DNA of 64,000 bases from an uncultured Aquimarina sp. (GTDB lineage: Bacteria; Bacteroidota; Bacteroidia; Flavobacteriales; Flavobacteriaceae): the NCBI GenBank assembly GCA_947498595.1, contig CANMKX010000003.1, positions 124,001-188,000 on the forward strand, given 5' to 3'. Numbering within the stretch: the stretch's first letter is position 1; every line of letters begins with the position of its first letter. The translations under genes and the position numbers were made by a program. Below, in pieces: positions 9,478 through 20,021 of the stretch. The notes under the pieces were generated by a model, which worked only from the letters and a program-made list of their open reading frames with translations, was not told the DNA's origin and ran no database searches.

Positions 9478-9596
9478 ATTTCCTGACTAAAATACAAAAG
9501 AAGCTTACTTACAACACATATCTTTATTAAATAAGTAATTTTTACCGAATCTTATCTGTTTTACCATTTTTTTTACTATTCAATGTTTTTATATCT

Positions 9597-9604
9597 TATT
9601 TTTG
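9597..9604 (+). promoter_or_regulatory. Bacteroidota -7 box of the Lrp-type regulator
   Basis: TATTTTTG matches TAnnTTTG and lies 21 nt before the ATG chosen for the regulator. No convincing -33 TTG was seen. Its position argues against the more upstream ATG at 9583 as the start. Confidence 0.5.
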
Positions 9605-9624
9605 AAGTAATATTTTTTATTACT

Positions 9625-10086
9625 ATGGAACAATTAGATCAAATTGACACAACAATTCTTAGGATTTTGCAAAGTGATGCTAAGAAAACAACTAAAGAAA
9701 TTGCTAAAATTCTAAACTTAACGCCCTCTCCAATATATGAACGAATAAGGCGATTAGAGAAACAAGGTTTTATAAAAAAATATGTAGCTATTCTAGACAA
9801 GAAATTAATTGATAGATCTATCACTACTATTTGTCAAGTATCTATGCGATATCATAATGAAGCTTTTATTGAAAAATTTGAAGAACAAGTTCAAAATCTT
9901 GACGAAGTACAGGAATGTTTTCACATGGCTGGTCAAGTTGATTTCTTACTAAAAATACATACCAAAAGCTTAGAAGAATATCATGATTTTGTAAAGTATA
10001 AACTATCCAAAATTGAAAATATTGGTGTACTAAATAGTACTTTTGTTTTAAAAGATATCAAACATACTTCAGAATATTACATTTAA
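9625..10086 (+). CDS. Lrp/AsnC family transcriptional regulator
   Basis: 153 residues from the chosen start. An N-terminal winged helix-turn-helix (TKEIAKILNLTPSPIYERIRRLEKQGFIKKY) is followed by a RAM/Lrp effector-binding ligand domain (AGQVDFLLKIHTKSLEEYHDFV). Members form octamers or dimers that respond to amino acids. It is divergent from tdh-kbl, so control of threonine catabolism is a reasonable guess. An in-frame ATG at 9583 adds a hydrophobic leader that does not belong to the family and lies upstream of a promoter-like TATTTTTG. Confidence 0.92.
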   Translation: MEQLDQIDTTILRILQSDAKKTTKEIAKILNLTPSPIYERIRRLEKQGFIKKYVAILDKKLIDRSITTICQVSMRYHNEAFIEKFEEQVQNLDEVQECFHMAGQVDFLLKIHTKSLEEYHDFVKYKLSKIENIGVLNSTFVLKDIKHTSEYYI

Positions 10087-10183
10087 GACCTAACGAGCAT
10101 TTAACTGATTGATTATATCTGTAAATTTTAAAAAGAAATAACATTTATTAAGAGGTTTCGTTATGGCTAGTAGTAGAATTGTT

Positions 10184-10191
10184 TATTTTTG
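10184..10191 (+). promoter_or_regulatory. -7 box of gldA
   Basis: TATTTTTG, a match to TAnnTTTG, lies 31 nt upstream of the gldA start codon. No convincing TTG at the -33 position was found. Confidence 0.45.
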
Positions 10192-10221
10192 AAATTCATT
10201 ATTCGTTAATTCATTTTTAGT

Positions 10222-11115
10222 ATGTCAATTACAGTTACCAATATTTCTAAATCATATAAAGATCAAAAAGCTCTTAACTCTATTTCTTTTGACATCAAAG
10301 CTGGAGAAATTGTGGGGTTCTTAGGACCAAATGGTGCTGGTAAATCAACTATGATGAAAATATTAACCACCTATCTTAATACGACTGAGGGTACTGCAAT
10401 TGTAAATGGGTTTGATGTGTCACAACAACAAAAAGAAGTACAACAAAGTATTGGTTATCTTCCTGAACATAATCCTTTATATTTAGAGATGTATGTACGA
10501 GAATACCTTGCTTTTAATGCTCAAGTATATCATACACATAAATCAAGAATAGAAGAGGTTATTACATTGACTGGATTAACGTCTGAAGCTAATAAAAAAA
10601 TTGGACAGCTCTCTAAAGGTTACCGTCAACGTGTTGGTTTAGCTTGTGCATTATTACATGATCCAAAAGTTTTAATTCTTGATGAACCTACTACTGGACT
10701 TGATCCAAATCAATTAGTAGAAATCAGGGATTTAATCACCACTGTTGGGAAAGAAAAAACTGTTTTTCTTTCTACACATATCATGCAAGAGGTAGAAGCT
10801 ATGTGTGATCGTGTTATTATTATTAACAAAGGTGAGATTGTAGCTGATCAGAAACTTAATGATTTACGAGATCAAGCTGAGCAGGTTATTGAAGTAGAGT
10901 TTGATTATCGTATAGAAGATGCTTTTTTTAGAAGAATTCCTAATTTAAAGAATGTTGTTAATACATATGGCCTTGTATATGAATTAACATTTACAACTAC
11001 AGAAGATATGCGTCCAGCTGTATTTGATTTTGCACAACAGAATGAGCTAAAATTATTACAACTTAAACGTCAAAATAAAAATTTAGAAAGCTTATTTAGA
11101 GAACTTACTAATTAA
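10222..11115 (+). CDS. gldA: Gliding motility ABC transporter ATP-binding subunit GldA
   Basis: 297 residues with Walker A GPNGAGKST (35-43), a signature-type motif LSKGYRQ (130-136) and Walker B LILDEP (151-156). The sequence around YLPEHNPLYLEMYVREYL and the C-terminal extension resemble GldA, which with GldF and GldG forms an ABC transporter linked to gliding in Flavobacterium. GldF/GldG are not in this window; in this phylum gldA is often unlinked from them. It converges with the DUF2807 lipoprotein gene, leaving only 8 nt. Its last 23 bp of coding and flanking sequence recur exactly near 51.5 kb. Confidence 0.9.
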   Translation: MSITVTNISKSYKDQKALNSISFDIKAGEIVGFLGPNGAGKSTMMKILTTYLNTTEGTAIVNGFDVSQQQKEVQQSIGYLPEHNPLYLEMYVREYLAFNAQVYHTHKSRIEEVITLTGLTSEANKKIGQLSKGYRQRVGLACALLHDPKVLILDEPTTGLDPNQLVEIRDLITTVGKEKTVFLSTHIMQEVEAMCDRVIIINKGEIVADQKLNDLRDQAEQVIEVEFDYRIEDAFFRRIPNLKNVVNTYGLVYELTFTTTEDMRPAVFDFAQQNELKLLQLKRQNKNLESLFRELTN

Positions 11116-11123
11116 TCACCTCT

Positions 11124-11900
11124 TTATTCAAAAATCAATCTTCCTGTAAAAAATTCTTCAACTGCAACTACATCTGGTCGATTAACAGAAATTACATCTC
11201 CTGTACTTCTTAACTCTCCTCGTAAAGATTGTAATGGATGTATGATTACCTTATTTGATCCTCTATGAAATAACTGTATCTCATTTGCTAATAAATCTCT
11301 TCCTTCAAACCTTCCTGGCCCTGAAGCTAAAGTTACAGTAAGTGTATTTACTTTTCCTGAAATAAAAAAAGTAGCTATATTATTTCCTACAACATTTATA
11401 TTTTCATTGTCTACATCTAAATGAAAAGTACCATTAGTGGATCCAGTATTTTCTCCTATATCTTCAGATAATAAACTCAAACTTGGGTATGTTAATACAC
11501 CATCAGACGAAATATCAAATTGAGTAGCACTTCGTATTTCTGTAATATTAGGAGCTGTCACATAAATTTTTGTTTGATTAAAAGATCGTACAAAATTACA
11601 ATCATTTGTATTGGATAAAATTAAGCGCTCATCAATAACTTCAGCTGTAACTTCATCTATTAAATTCTCTCCAGACTCTATAACTATTTTCGTTTCTACT
11701 CCTTCTTTTAAAATCATCTCTACATTAGGGTTTACTAATATCCTAGTAAACTCTTCAATGATTACTTCTTTGCTTACAATAGTTCCTGTTCTTTGAAAAC
11801 AATCTGGACTATCAACACTATCACAACTAGTTATACCTAATATTAAGGCTAAGAAAAAAACTATTTTTTTCATTTTCTTATCTTTTATGTTTTTTTTCAT
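11124..11900 (-). CDS. Putative lipoprotein with DUF2807 (head GIN) domain
   Basis: Up to 258 residues. The hydrophobic segment KKIVFFLALILGITSC ends in a lipobox, so the protein is probably a lipoprotein. The rest is the repetitive beta-helix-like DUF2807 domain (putative autotransporter adhesin, head GIN), recognisable by an initial segment with paired ILVNPNVEMILKEG and SGENLIDEV. The role of the family is unclear. The ATG at 11900 overlaps the upstream gene by 4 nt; an internal ATG at 11873 gives a more typical lipoprotein signal and is equally possible. Confidence 0.8.
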   Translation of the reverse strand: MKKNIKDKKMKKIVFFLALILGITSCDSVDSPDCFQRTGTIVSKEVIIEEFTRILVNPNVEMILKEGVETKIVIESGENLIDEVTAEVIDERLILSNTNDCNFVRSFNQTKIYVTAPNITEIRSATQFDISSDGVLTYPSLSLLSEDIGENTGSTNGTFHLDVDNENINVVGNNIATFFISGKVNTLTVTLASGPGRFEGRDLLANEIQLFHRGSNKVIIHPLQSLRGELRSTGDVISVNRPDVVAVEEFFTGRLIFE

Positions 11901-12994
11901 AATCTATATCCAATTGTAAATTCTGCTGATTCTGCTTTTGCTGCATGTGCTTTTACAGAAATAGATCCAAAAAAATTATCTGTAAAATAATACTGTAATG
12001 CTAATCTATCATAAATTACTCCTTCAAAATCATATGGGTAATATACATATGCACCTATTTGAGTAATCACTGAAACTTTGTTTATCCTTAATTCATGTCC
12101 AAAATAAACTCCTACTCTTTTTGAATCTTCATCTCCTGTAGTTCCGTCATTAAATCCTCCTGTAGCTCTAAATTCTATATGTCTTTGTAAAGCTTGTGAT
12201 ATAAATAATTCTGTTCCTAATTGTAATGCACTTTTTTTATTTAATCGCTTATCTACAAAACCTCCAAATGTATAAAATGGATATTGCCCTGAGCCAATTA
12301 ATCCATTTTGACTAACCCCACTTCTTAAATAAAACCCAAAACCAAACGGTTCTTTTTTCTTTCTTAACCCCTTTTCTTTTGTAACATACATTGGTTCTTT
12401 TTGATTAAATTGATAATTTAATCCTATATTAAAAGTCAATGTATTAGTACTTGTATTTGGTGATTTTGTATTTCCATTTGAGTAATGAATAACTCCTACC
12501 CCTCCTTGTAGACCTAATCCTCCAATAAGATTCTCTTTTTTATAACTCAACAGTAAATATGTAGAACTTAAAAAATGAGACCCGTACGCTATATTTCTAA
12601 AATTATCATCCGCATCATAAGGATTCGTATTATATGAAATTCCTTGTCCAACTCTAAATTGTAAAAATCGTTTGAAGAAATAAAAATTATAATGAGCATA
12701 TAAACCATAATGTTCTCCTAATTCTGGATTATCCATATCCTGATGGATAAACGAAATTCCGTAATCTGGATAATTATATAATCTTTCCCATTCTTTTTTT
12801 CCGAATGTTTTTCTATTTAACGATAGAATAACTCCTGTTGGATGTCCTGTAATCAAGTGCGAGATATCCGGATTGTGTTTTAATACAGTTCCATAAAAAT
12901 TCTGAACATCTAACTCAAAATTTTTAGGTTCTTTATCTTGTGCTATCAACACACTGTGCATACATAGTAATAACAGGTAAATTCGTTTTTTCAT
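11897..12994 (-). CDS. PagL-like acyloxyacyl hydrolase / lipid A deacylase family protein
   Basis: 365 residues with an N-terminal signal peptide (MKKRIYLLLLCMHSVLIAQ) and an outer-membrane beta-barrel pattern of alternating aromatic strands. The segment GVGVIHYSNGNTKSPN, with His170, matches the catalytic H-x-S-N region of PagL-type 3-O-deacylases. The protein is about twice the length of PagL, as usual for Bacteroidota members. It probably trims acyl chains from lipid A in the outer membrane, though activity is not proven by sequence. It overlaps the DUF2807 lipoprotein gene by 4 nt. Confidence 0.8.
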   Translation of the reverse strand: MKKRIYLLLLCMHSVLIAQDKEPKNFELDVQNFYGTVLKHNPDISHLITGHPTGVILSLNRKTFGKKEWERLYNYPDYGISFIHQDMDNPELGEHYGLYAHYNFYFFKRFLQFRVGQGISYNTNPYDADDNFRNIAYGSHFLSSTYLLLSYKKENLIGGLGLQGGVGVIHYSNGNTKSPNTSTNTLTFNIGLNYQFNQKEPMYVTKEKGLRKKKEPFGFGFYLRSGVSQNGLIGSGQYPFYTFGGFVDKRLNKKSALQLGTELFISQALQRHIEFRATGGFNDGTTGDEDSKRVGVYFGHELRINKVSVITQIGAYVYYPYDFEGVIYDRLALQYYFTDNFFGSISVKAHAAKAESAEFTIGYRL

Positions 12995-12999
12995 AAGCG

Positions 13000-13007
13000 C
13001 AAAAGTA
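13000..13007 (-). promoter_or_regulatory. -7 box adjoining the acyloxyacyl hydrolase start codon
   Basis: TACTTTTG on the minus strand fits TAnnTTTG. It ends only 5 nt before the ATG, which would place the transcription start at or next to the start codon, giving a leaderless or nearly leaderless mRNA. Confidence 0.5.
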
Positions 13008-13062
13008 ATCTATTTTTTATTTTACTAAAGCTCTTTTTTATTTGATAAAGCCTATTTTTATT

Positions 13063-13090
13063 TTGTTAAAACAATTATTCACTATACTTG
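13063..13090 (+). promoter_or_regulatory. Candidate promoter of the glycosyltransferase gene
   Basis: TTG (13063-13065), a 17-nt spacer and TATACTTG (13083-13090, seven of eight positions of the -7 consensus plus spacing) lie 23 nt upstream of the start codon, in the divergent region with the deacylase gene. Confidence 0.45.
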
Positions 13091-13113
13091 TATATCTTTA
13101 ACTTTATTTCAAA

Positions 13114-13830
13114 ATGAAAAAGCTATCTATTGTTATTCCTGTATTTAATGAAGGAAACACAATACACCTCATACTTAACAAAATAGATCATGTTTATTTA
13201 GGTGAAAATTTCAAAAAAGAAATAATTATTGTAAATGATTCATCTACTGACAATACAGAAGAGATGATCTTAGCTTATAAAAAACGTCAAGACTTAAGTT
13301 TTAATATCGAGTATTTTAAACATGACAAAAACAAAGGAAAAGGTGCTGCTTTACATACTGCTATAGAAAAAGCGACTGGTGACTACATTATTATTCAAGA
13401 TGCTGATCTTGAATATGATCCAAATGAGTATAATGATTTACTAAAACCTGTTATTGACGGTCATGCAGATGTTGTTTACGGATCTAGATTTATGGGACAA
13501 AGACCGCATCGTATCTTATTTTTTTGGCATACCATAGGTAATAAATTTCTAACCTTCCTCTCTAATATGTTTTCCAATCTTAATTTGACAGATATGGAAA
13601 CATGTTATAAATTATTTGATGCTAAAATTCTTAAATCAATAACTTTAAAGGAAAAGCGTTTCGGTTTTGAACCTGAAGTAACTGCCAAAATTGCTAAAAT
13701 CTCTAAAATTAGGATTTATGAAGTTGGTATATCATATTATGGACGTACTTATGATGAAGGAAAAAAAATTAATTGGAAAGATGGAGTTCATGCTATTTAC
13801 TGTATTTTTAGATACAATTTCTTTAAATAA
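13114..13830 (+). CDS. Family 2 glycosyltransferase, dolichyl-phosphate mannose synthase-like
   Basis: 238 residues forming a GT-A fold. It begins with [13 protein letters not shown], has NDSSTDNT near 41-48, and the metal-binding DAD at 96-98 in [12 protein letters not shown]. It lacks the C-terminal transmembrane pair of many polyprenyl-phosphate glycosyltransferases, so it resembles the soluble or peripheral DPM1-like class that transfers a sugar to a lipid carrier. The convergent neighbour is an integral membrane protein of the ArnT/PMT type, which would use such a lipid-linked sugar, so a pair is plausible. The two genes overlap by 34 bp at their 3' ends. Confidence 0.88.
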   Translation: MKKLSIVIPVFNEGNTIHLILNKIDHVYLGENFKKEIIIVNDSSTDNTEEMILAYKKRQDLSFNIEYFKHDKNKGKGAALHTAIEKATGDYIIIQDADLEYDPNEYNDLLKPVIDGHADVVYGSRFMGQRPHRILFFWHTIGNKFLTFLSNMFSNLNLTDMETCYKLFDAKILKSITLKEKRFGFEPEVTAKIAKISKIRIYEVGISYYGRTYDEGKKINWKDGVHAIYCIFRYNFFK

Positions 13831-15119
13831 TTTTTCAATAAACTTTCTATTCCTATTACTGCTATTATCAAATAGATTGGTAGAATTGGCACCATAAATC
13901 TGGAAGCTCCCAAAGGTCCTGTAAGTCCTATTATATACCCTAATAGTATCACCATAAACCATAATGAATAAGAAAGTTTAGTACAGTTTTTAATTCCAAA
14001 AAAAATAAACCCAGCTATTTTTATAAAATTAAAAAATAGAATAATGGGTAAACTTATCAAAATAAATAAAGGTTGCATCTTTATATAATTCCATATTCCT
14101 CTATATCCTTCATCATTCAATATTTTTAAAAAGCCTACTTTGTTAGATTTTTCGGCACTAAAAAAATTATACAAATCAAATCTTCCAGGATCAAATAACA
14201 TTCTTACACTTCCTTTAAAATGGAAAAGCACGTAATTTAAAAAGTCTTTTTTAAGGTAGTTTATTGCAATCTTTTTAGTAGTTTTTTCTCTATTAGAATA
14301 CTCTTTAATTTCATTTATTTCACTTGTTATTTTTTCGTTAATCTCTAGTGCTTTTTTTGCTCCATAAACATTCGTATGAAAATACTTTAGATTATAATCT
14401 TTTAGATTTATATTCTGAATACTTGAGATTTCATAACTTCCTGTTCTTGTATAATTCCAATAAGAAAATCCAATTAATGCTATAATTGGTATCAATGCTC
14501 CTAGCCATAAATATTTTATTCTTTTCACTAAAAACAATCCAAATACTAAATTTGGTATTACAAATAAATAAAAAACAGGTTTTGTTAAGAACAAGAGTAT
14601 GATTATCATTTGAAATATCAATACGGATTTCATTTTTTTGTTTTTCAACACTATTGTGAATTGATATAGTAAGCTTACAATTAAAAATTGAAAAACAATT
14701 TCACTCATCAATAAATTAGCATATATGTATTGACTCAAACTAGTGGCAAGAAAAACCAATAGTATCTTTTTATTTATTTGAAACTTCAATGATTCAAAGA
14801 TCTTAATAGTCATCAAAATAGTTATAACAGAAATAATATTTTGGAATATTAAAACGCCTATTTTCCATTTTAGAAATATAGAACTCACAATTATAAATAA
14901 AGAATATAAAGGAGGTCTCTTAGTATAATATCTATTATCAATACTTTCGTTTAAATCATTACTATAAAATATAAAATCGTTTAATATATTTTTTGCTTGC
15001 CAAAAATATTCATAAGAATCATCTAAGTAATAATTTCCATAATATAGACTTATAACAAAAAAAATAATATGTACTATTATTAAGAAATATAGAATTGTTC
15101 TATCCTTTTTTGATTTCAT
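13797..15119 (-). CDS. Multi-span membrane glycosyltransferase-like protein (ArnT/PMT type)
   Basis: About 440 residues, with around ten hydrophobic helices and a long periplasmic loop (about residues 230-330) in the C-terminal half. The first loop contains [19 protein letters not shown], where the conserved acidic residues resemble the D/E pair of GT-C (family 39/83) enzymes. I infer transfer of a sugar from a lipid carrier to an envelope acceptor. The long reading frame begins at a TTG; I take the ATG 27 nt further in, which directly precedes the first transmembrane helix. Its 3' end overlaps the convergent glycosyltransferase gene. Confidence 0.72.
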   Translation of the reverse strand: MKSKKDRTILYFLIIVHIIFFVISLYYGNYYLDDSYEYFWQAKNILNDFIFYSNDLNESIDNRYYTKRPPLYSLFIIVSSIFLKWKIGVLIFQNIISVITILMTIKIFESLKFQINKKILLVFLATSLSQYIYANLLMSEIVFQFLIVSLLYQFTIVLKNKKMKSVLIFQMIIILLFLTKPVFYLFVIPNLVFGLFLVKRIKYLWLGALIPIIALIGFSYWNYTRTGSYEISSIQNINLKDYNLKYFHTNVYGAKKALEINEKITSEINEIKEYSNREKTTKKIAINYLKKDFLNYVLFHFKGSVRMLFDPGRFDLYNFFSAEKSNKVGFLKILNDEGYRGIWNYIKMQPLFILISLPIILFFNFIKIAGFIFFGIKNCTKLSYSLWFMVILLGYIIGLTGPLGASRFMVPILPIYLIIAVIGIESLLKNYLKKLYLKIQ

Positions 15120-15144
15120 AAGTCTCTTAGAATATATCCAATTC

Positions 15145-15202
15145 AATAATACACAAAATAAAAGAAGGATTCAAAAATCCTTCTTTTATTTTGTGTATTA
15201 TT
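15145..15202. terminator. 27-bp perfect inverted repeat terminator after metF
   Basis: Arms 15145-15171 and 15176-15202 are perfectly complementary over 27 bp with a 4-nt CAAA loop. The repeat starts 8 nt beyond the metF stop codon. The AT-rich outer stem supplies A and U runs on both strands around a GAAGGATT core. It should end the metH-metF transcript and insulate the following membrane-protein gene. The arm length is well above a usual intrinsic terminator. Confidence 0.85.
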
Positions 15203-15210
15203 AGTTACAT

Positions 15211-16164
15211 CTAAAAAACCTGAGCTGCTATTTTTTTTATATTATCAGATTTACCCATAGAATAATAATGTAATACTGGCACCCCTCTTTTCATCAACTC
15301 TTTGGATTGTTGTACAGCAAATTCAACTCCAACTTCACGCACTTGTGCGTTATTTTTACATCCCTCTACAGCTTTTACTAACTCATCTGGAATATCTAAT
15401 CTAAAAACTTGCGGTAACAGCTGTAAATGCCTCTTAACTGCTACTGGTTTTATTCCTGGAATTATGGGTACTTCTATTCCAGCCTTTCTAGCTCGATCTA
15501 CAAAATCAAAATATCGTTGATTGTCAAAAAACATTTGAGTTACAATATAATCTGCTCCAGCATCTACTTTATCTTTTAATCTTCTAATATCTGCATCTAA
15601 TGATGGAGCTTCTAGGTGTTTTTCTGGATATCCTGCTACTCCTATACAAAAATTTGAATTATTATCAGATTCGATAACTTCATGCAAAAATTTCCCTTGA
15701 TTCATATCTACAATCTGCTTCACTAATTCATTTGCATATTTATGTCCTCCTTCACTTGGCGTAAAATATTTTTCTTCTTTCATAGCATCTCCTCGTAATG
15801 CCATTACATTATCTATTCCTAAGTAATGACAATCAACTAACAAATATTCTGTCTCTTCTTTTGTAAAACCTCCACAAAGTACATGAGGTATCGCATCTAC
15901 ATTATATTTATGCTTTATCGAGGCACAAATACCCACAGTACCTGGCCTCATTCTTGTTAGTTTTTTATCAAGTAATCCATCTCTATCAATATAAATAAAT
16001 TCTTCTCTAGAGGTAGTTACATCAATAAATGGTGGTTTAAATTCCATTAAAGGATCTATATTATTATAGAGTTCTTTAATATTTCTTCCTTTTTGTGGAG
16101 GAATTAATTCAAATGAAAACAATGTTTTCCCTTTAGCCTGTTTAATGTGTTCTGTTACTTTCAT
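15211..16164 (-). CDS. metF: 5,10-methylenetetrahydrofolate reductase
   Basis: 317 residues of the FAD-dependent TIM-barrel family. Motifs include FSFELIPPQKGRN at the start, VTTSR, MALRGD and GADYIVTQMFFDN. It reduces methylene-THF to methyl-THF, the methyl donor for methionine synthase. It lies 5 nt after the large MetH gene, in an operon led by a SAM-I riboswitch, so it is expected to be shut down when SAM is abundant. Confidence 0.95.
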   Translation of the reverse strand: MKVTEHIKQAKGKTLFSFELIPPQKGRNIKELYNNIDPLMEFKPPFIDVTTSREEFIYIDRDGLLDKKLTRMRPGTVGICASIKHKYNVDAIPHVLCGGFTKEETEYLLVDCHYLGIDNVMALRGDAMKEEKYFTPSEGGHKYANELVKQIVDMNQGKFLHEVIESDNNSNFCIGVAGYPEKHLEAPSLDADIRRLKDKVDAGADYIVTQMFFDNQRYFDFVDRARKAGIEVPIIPGIKPVAVKRHLQLLPQVFRLDIPDELVKAVEGCKNNAQVREVGVEFAVQQSKELMKRGVPVLHYYSMGKSDNIKKIAAQVF

Positions 16165-16169
16165 CTTGT

Positions 16170-18896
16170 TTATTTCCCTTCAACTAAATTAGGATTCAAC
16201 CATTTTTTTGCAATAGCTATATCTAATTCTTTCCGCTTTGCGAAATCTATAACTTGATCTTCTTTTATTTTACCTACTCCAAAATAACTAGCTTTTGGAT
16301 TCGCAAAATAATACCCCGATACCGAAGCAGCCGGCCACATCGCCAACCCATCTGTTAATTCAACATTGATAGATTCTTTTACTTTTAAAACATCCCATAT
16401 TGTTATTTTTTCAAGATGATCTGGACATGCAGGATATCCTGGTGCAGGTCTAATTCCTTTGTAACTTTCAGCAATTAACTCATTATTAGATAGCACTTCT
16501 TCTTGAGCATATCCCCAATCTTCTTTTCTTACTTTTTGATGCAAAAATTCTGCAAATGCTTCTGCCAATCTATCCCCTAATGCTTTTATCATTATTGACG
16601 AATAATCATCATTATCTTTTTCGAATAATGTTGCTTTTTCTTTTACTCCAAAACCTGTACTTACACAAAAACATCCTATATAATCCTCTATTCCAGAATC
16701 TTTAGGAGCTATATAATCTGCTAATGCTATATTAGGCTTTCCTTTGTATTTTTTTAATTGTTGTCGTAAAGTTCTAAACGTTGCTAACTTCTTTTTTCTA
16801 CGTTCAGTATGATAAATTTCAATATCATCTACCGCAACTGTATTTGCAGCAAATAGCCCGTAAACAGCTTTGGCTTCAAACCATTTTTCATCAATTATCT
16901 TTTGTAACAATTCTTGTGCATCACTGAATAAGATCGTTGCTTGCTCTCCCACTACTGAATCGTTCAGTATTTCTGGATACTTACCATGTAAATCCCATGA
17001 TCTAAAAAAAGGGGTCCAATCTATATAGCTCTCTAATTCTCGTAAGTCTTGTTGTTCTATAACTTGAATTCCTAATTTTTTAGGTTTTTTTATTTCTTGA
17101 GTATTCCAATCAACTTCATATTTATTCTTCCTTGCAGCTTCAATATCTAAATATTCTTTATGCTTGGTTCTTTTTAAAAATCCTTTTCTAAACTCCTCAT
17201 AATCCGATTTTAATTCGCCTACGTATTTTTGATTATTCCTTTTATTTAGCAAATCTCCTACAACCGTTACTGCACGTGAAGCATCATTTACATGTACTAC
17301 AGCATTTTGATATTGCGTATCGATTTTTACTGCTGTATGTGCTTTGGATGTGGTCGCTCCACCAATTAGCAAAGGAATACTAAATCCCTTTCGTTCCATT
17401 TCTTTTGCCAAATAAACCATCTCATCTAATGATGGAGTTATTAAGCCACTTAAGCCTATAACATCTACTTTTTTTTCTATTGCTGTTTCAATAATTTTTT
17501 CTGGAGGAACCATTACTCCCAAATCTATTATTTCGTAATTATTACATCCCAAAACAACCGACACAATATTTTTACCGATATCATGCACGTCACCTTTAAC
17601 AGTTGCCATTAATATTTTTCCTGCTGATTTATTACTCTCATCTTCGTATAAAGAAGCATTTTTTAACTTATCTTCCTCTATATAAGGCAATAAATATGCA
17701 ACAGCCTTTTTCATTACTCTTGCTGATTTTACTACTTGTGGTAGAAACATTTTCCCTGTTCCAAATAGATCTCCTACAACATTCATCCCCGTCATCAAAT
17801 ATCCTTCTATTACTTCAATAGGTTTAGACACGCTCGTTCTCGCTTCTTCTATATCTTCTAATATAAACTGATCAATACCTTTGACTAAAGCTCTTGTTAT
17901 TCTATTTTGTAATCCTTCTTCTCTCCAGGATAAGTCTATTGTTTTTTCTTTTTTTATCCCTTTAACAGTTTCCGCAAATTCTAATAATCGTTCTGTAGCA
18001 TCTTCTCTTCTATTTAAAATTACATCTTCAACATGCTCTAATAAATCTTTTGGAATTTCGTCATAAACTTCAAGCATTGCTGGATTAACAATCCCCATAT
18101 TCATACCTGCACGAATTGCATGGTATAGAAAGACTGAATGCATAGCTTCTCTAACTGTATTGTTTCCTCTAAAAGAAAAAGACACATTACTAACCCCTCC
18201 ACTAACACTACAATAAGCTAAATTAGTACGGACCCATTTAGTTGCTTCAATAAAATCAATAGCATTCAACCTATGTTCATCCATACCAGTAGCTACTGGA
18301 AAAATATTTAAATCGAAAATGATATCTTCAGGTGGAAATTTTACTATATCGACTAAAATCTGATAGGATCTTTTTGCTATTTCTATTCGCCTATCATAAG
18401 TATCTGCTTGACCAACTTCATCAAACGCCATTACAATAACAGCGGCTCCATATCTCTTGATTAATTTTGCTTGTTTGATAAATACAGGTTCTCCTTCTTT
18501 CAAACTTATAGAATTCACTACGCATTTACCTTGAACAACTTGTAGTCCTGCTTCTATAATATCCCATTTAGAACTATCTATCATTATAGGAACTTTAGCT
18601 ATATCAGGTTCTGATATCACCAAATTAAGGAACTTAACCATTGCTTCTTTTCCATCTATCAAACCATCATCCATGTTGATATCAATGATTTGTGCTCCTC
18701 CTTCGACTTGATGTCTTGCTACTGTTAAAGCTTCTTCAAAATTTTCTTCTTTAATTAACCTAAGAAATTTACGAGATCCAGCAACATTTGTACGTTCTCC
18801 TACATTAATAAAATTAGATTCTGAGGTTACAATTAAAGGTTCTAATCCTGAAAGTTTTAATATTTTTTCTCTTCCCATACTATTAAACTGTTTCAA
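16170..18896 (-). CDS. metH: Cobalamin-dependent methionine synthase, pterin/B12/activation subunit
   Basis: 908 residues containing, in order, the pterin-binding domain ([14 protein letters not shown] near 31-44), the B12 cap and Rossmann domains with DVHDIG (436-441, His438 as lower axial cobalt ligand), and the SAM-dependent reactivation domain near the C-terminus ([12 protein letters not shown]). The homocysteine-binding module is absent because it is encoded separately just upstream, with 14 nt of overlap between the two frames. Together the two products transfer methyl from methyl-THF to homocysteine. The split is common in Bacteroidota; both halves look intact. Confidence 0.95.
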   Translation of the reverse strand: MKQFNSMGREKILKLSGLEPLIVTSESNFINVGERTNVAGSRKFLRLIKEENFEEALTVARHQVEGGAQIIDINMDDGLIDGKEAMVKFLNLVISEPDIAKVPIMIDSSKWDIIEAGLQVVQGKCVVNSISLKEGEPVFIKQAKLIKRYGAAVIVMAFDEVGQADTYDRRIEIAKRSYQILVDIVKFPPEDIIFDLNIFPVATGMDEHRLNAIDFIEATKWVRTNLAYCSVSGGVSNVSFSFRGNNTVREAMHSVFLYHAIRAGMNMGIVNPAMLEVYDEIPKDLLEHVEDVILNRREDATERLLEFAETVKGIKKEKTIDLSWREEGLQNRITRALVKGIDQFILEDIEEARTSVSKPIEVIEGYLMTGMNVVGDLFGTGKMFLPQVVKSARVMKKAVAYLLPYIEEDKLKNASLYEDESNKSAGKILMATVKGDVHDIGKNIVSVVLGCNNYEIIDLGVMVPPEKIIETAIEKKVDVIGLSGLITPSLDEMVYLAKEMERKGFSIPLLIGGATTSKAHTAVKIDTQYQNAVVHVNDASRAVTVVGDLLNKRNNQKYVGELKSDYEEFRKGFLKRTKHKEYLDIEAARKNKYEVDWNTQEIKKPKKLGIQVIEQQDLRELESYIDWTPFFRSWDLHGKYPEILNDSVVGEQATILFSDAQELLQKIIDEKWFEAKAVYGLFAANTVAVDDIEIYHTERRKKKLATFRTLRQQLKKYKGKPNIALADYIAPKDSGIEDYIGCFCVSTGFGVKEKATLFEKDNDDYSSIMIKALGDRLAEAFAEFLHQKVRKEDWGYAQEEVLSNNELIAESYKGIRPAPGYPACPDHLEKITIWDVLKVKESINVELTDGLAMWPAASVSGYYFANPKASYFGVGKIKEDQVIDFAKRKELDIAIAKKWLNPNLVEGK

Positions 18897-19884
18897 AAGC
18901 TGTTCTGGGTTTATACTGTGATGCTAATGCTGCAATAGCCTTAATATGTTCCGGTGTCGTACCACAACAACCTCCTATAATGTTAATTAAGTTCTTATCT
19001 AGATATTCTTTTATTTGTGATGCCATTTGTTCTGGCGTTTCATCATATTCTCCAAATGCATTGGGCAATCCTGCATTAGGATGTGCTGATACTCCTGCAG
19101 ATGTTTTTTGTGATAGTACTTCCAAATGTGGTGTTAATTGACTCGCACCTAATGCACAATTAAATCCTACAGACAACATTGGAATATGTGCTATTGATAT
19201 TAAAAATGCTTCTGCTGTTTGTCCTGATAATGTTCTACCACTTGCATCTGTTATTGTACCACTTATCATTATTGGCACTTCAATGCTTCGTTCTTCTTTT
19301 ACGTCTTCTACCGCAAATAAAGCTGCCTTAGCATTTAGAGTATCAAATATTGTTTCTATTAATAAAATATCTGCTCCTCCGTCAAGTAATGCTTCTACTT
19401 GGAGTTTATAAGCATTTTTTAATTCTTCGAACGTAACTGCTCTAAATCCAGGGTCATTTACATCTGGAGACATACTTGCAGTTTTATTAGTAGGGCCAAT
19501 AGATCCTGCTACGAATCTAGGTTTGTTTGGATTTTTTAACGTAAACTCTACTGCTATTTCTTTTGCTAATTTCGCAGATTCAAAATTAAGCTCATACACC
19601 AACTCCTCCATTTTATAGTCGGCCATAGCAATTGTTGTACCTGAAAAAGTATTTGTTTCTACAATATCTGCGCCTGCTTCAAAATATGCTCTATGTACAT
19701 CTTGAATCGCTTCTGGTTGTGTTAAACTTAAAAGATCATTATTTCCTTGAAGTGCGATTGGCCAATCTTTAAATCTATCTCCTCTAAAATCTTCTTCTGT
19801 AAACTTATAACGTTGCAACATGGTCCCCATTGCTCCATCTAATACTAAGATTTTTTCTTTTAATATTTCTTCTATATTTTTCAT
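18883..19884 (-). CDS. Methionine synthase, homocysteine S-methyltransferase subunit
   Basis: 333 residues matching the N-terminal homocysteine-binding module of Met[13 protein letters not shown] at 13-24, a zinc site formed by Cys243 (VGFNCALG) and Cys306-Cys307 ([12 protein letters not shown]). It must pair with the separately encoded pterin/B12 subunit whose gene overlaps its 3' end. The 5' UTR carries a SAM-I riboswitch. A standalone BHMT-like methylase is the alternative, but overlap with the remaining MetH domains makes this the split MetH N-terminus. Confidence 0.93.
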   Translation of the reverse strand: MKNIEEILKEKILVLDGAMGTMLQRYKFTEEDFRGDRFKDWPIALQGNNDLLSLTQPEAIQDVHRAYFEAGADIVETNTFSGTTIAMADYKMEELVYELNFESAKLAKEIAVEFTLKNPNKPRFVAGSIGPTNKTASMSPDVNDPGFRAVTFEELKNAYKLQVEALLDGGADILLIETIFDTLNAKAALFAVEDVKEERSIEVPIMISGTITDASGRTLSGQTAEAFLISIAHIPMLSVGFNCALGASQLTPHLEVLSQKTSAGVSAHPNAGLPNAFGEYDETPEQMASQIKEYLDKNLINIIGGCCGTTPEHIKAIAALASQYKPRTAFETV

Positions 19885-19924
19885 TTTCTTTTTTTGTCTT
19901 GTTGTTTCAAAAACAAAAAAGCAA

Positions 19925-19955
19925 TGCTGATCTTATCATTGTTTATAGCAAACAA
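19925..19955 (-). promoter_or_regulatory. Candidate expression platform of the metH SAM-I riboswitch
   Basis: TCATTGTTT and AAACAATGA form a perfect hairpin (19936-19957 region) between aptamer and gene. An alternative weaker pairing of CAATG with the CATTG just before the transcript's U-rich TTTTTTGTTTTT (19905-19926) could act as a terminator. The two pairings share the CAATG strand, so they exclude each other. Which one SAM favours cannot be told from the sequence alone. Confidence 0.4.
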
Positions 19956-20021
19956 TGAATACTGAGTCAAAATATATCAAGAAATGTAAGAGGAATAGCT
20001 TGCGAAAAACTATTACTTATG

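Noticed and set aside
9330..9530. 66-codon plus-strand ORF over tdh
   Set aside because: Lies opposite a well-supported gene and has no recognisable features.
13732..13962. minus-strand 76-codon ORF over the convergent glycosyltransferase ends
   Set aside because: Shadow of the two real genes; no independent support.
15145..15202. insertion-sequence end or mobile inverted repeat
   Set aside because: No transposase, no target duplication, and position right after a stop codon with T runs fits a terminator.
16170..19884. methionine synthase broken by a frameshift
   Set aside because: The two frames each have complete domains and meet in a 14-nt overlap; this split is the normal state in the phylum.
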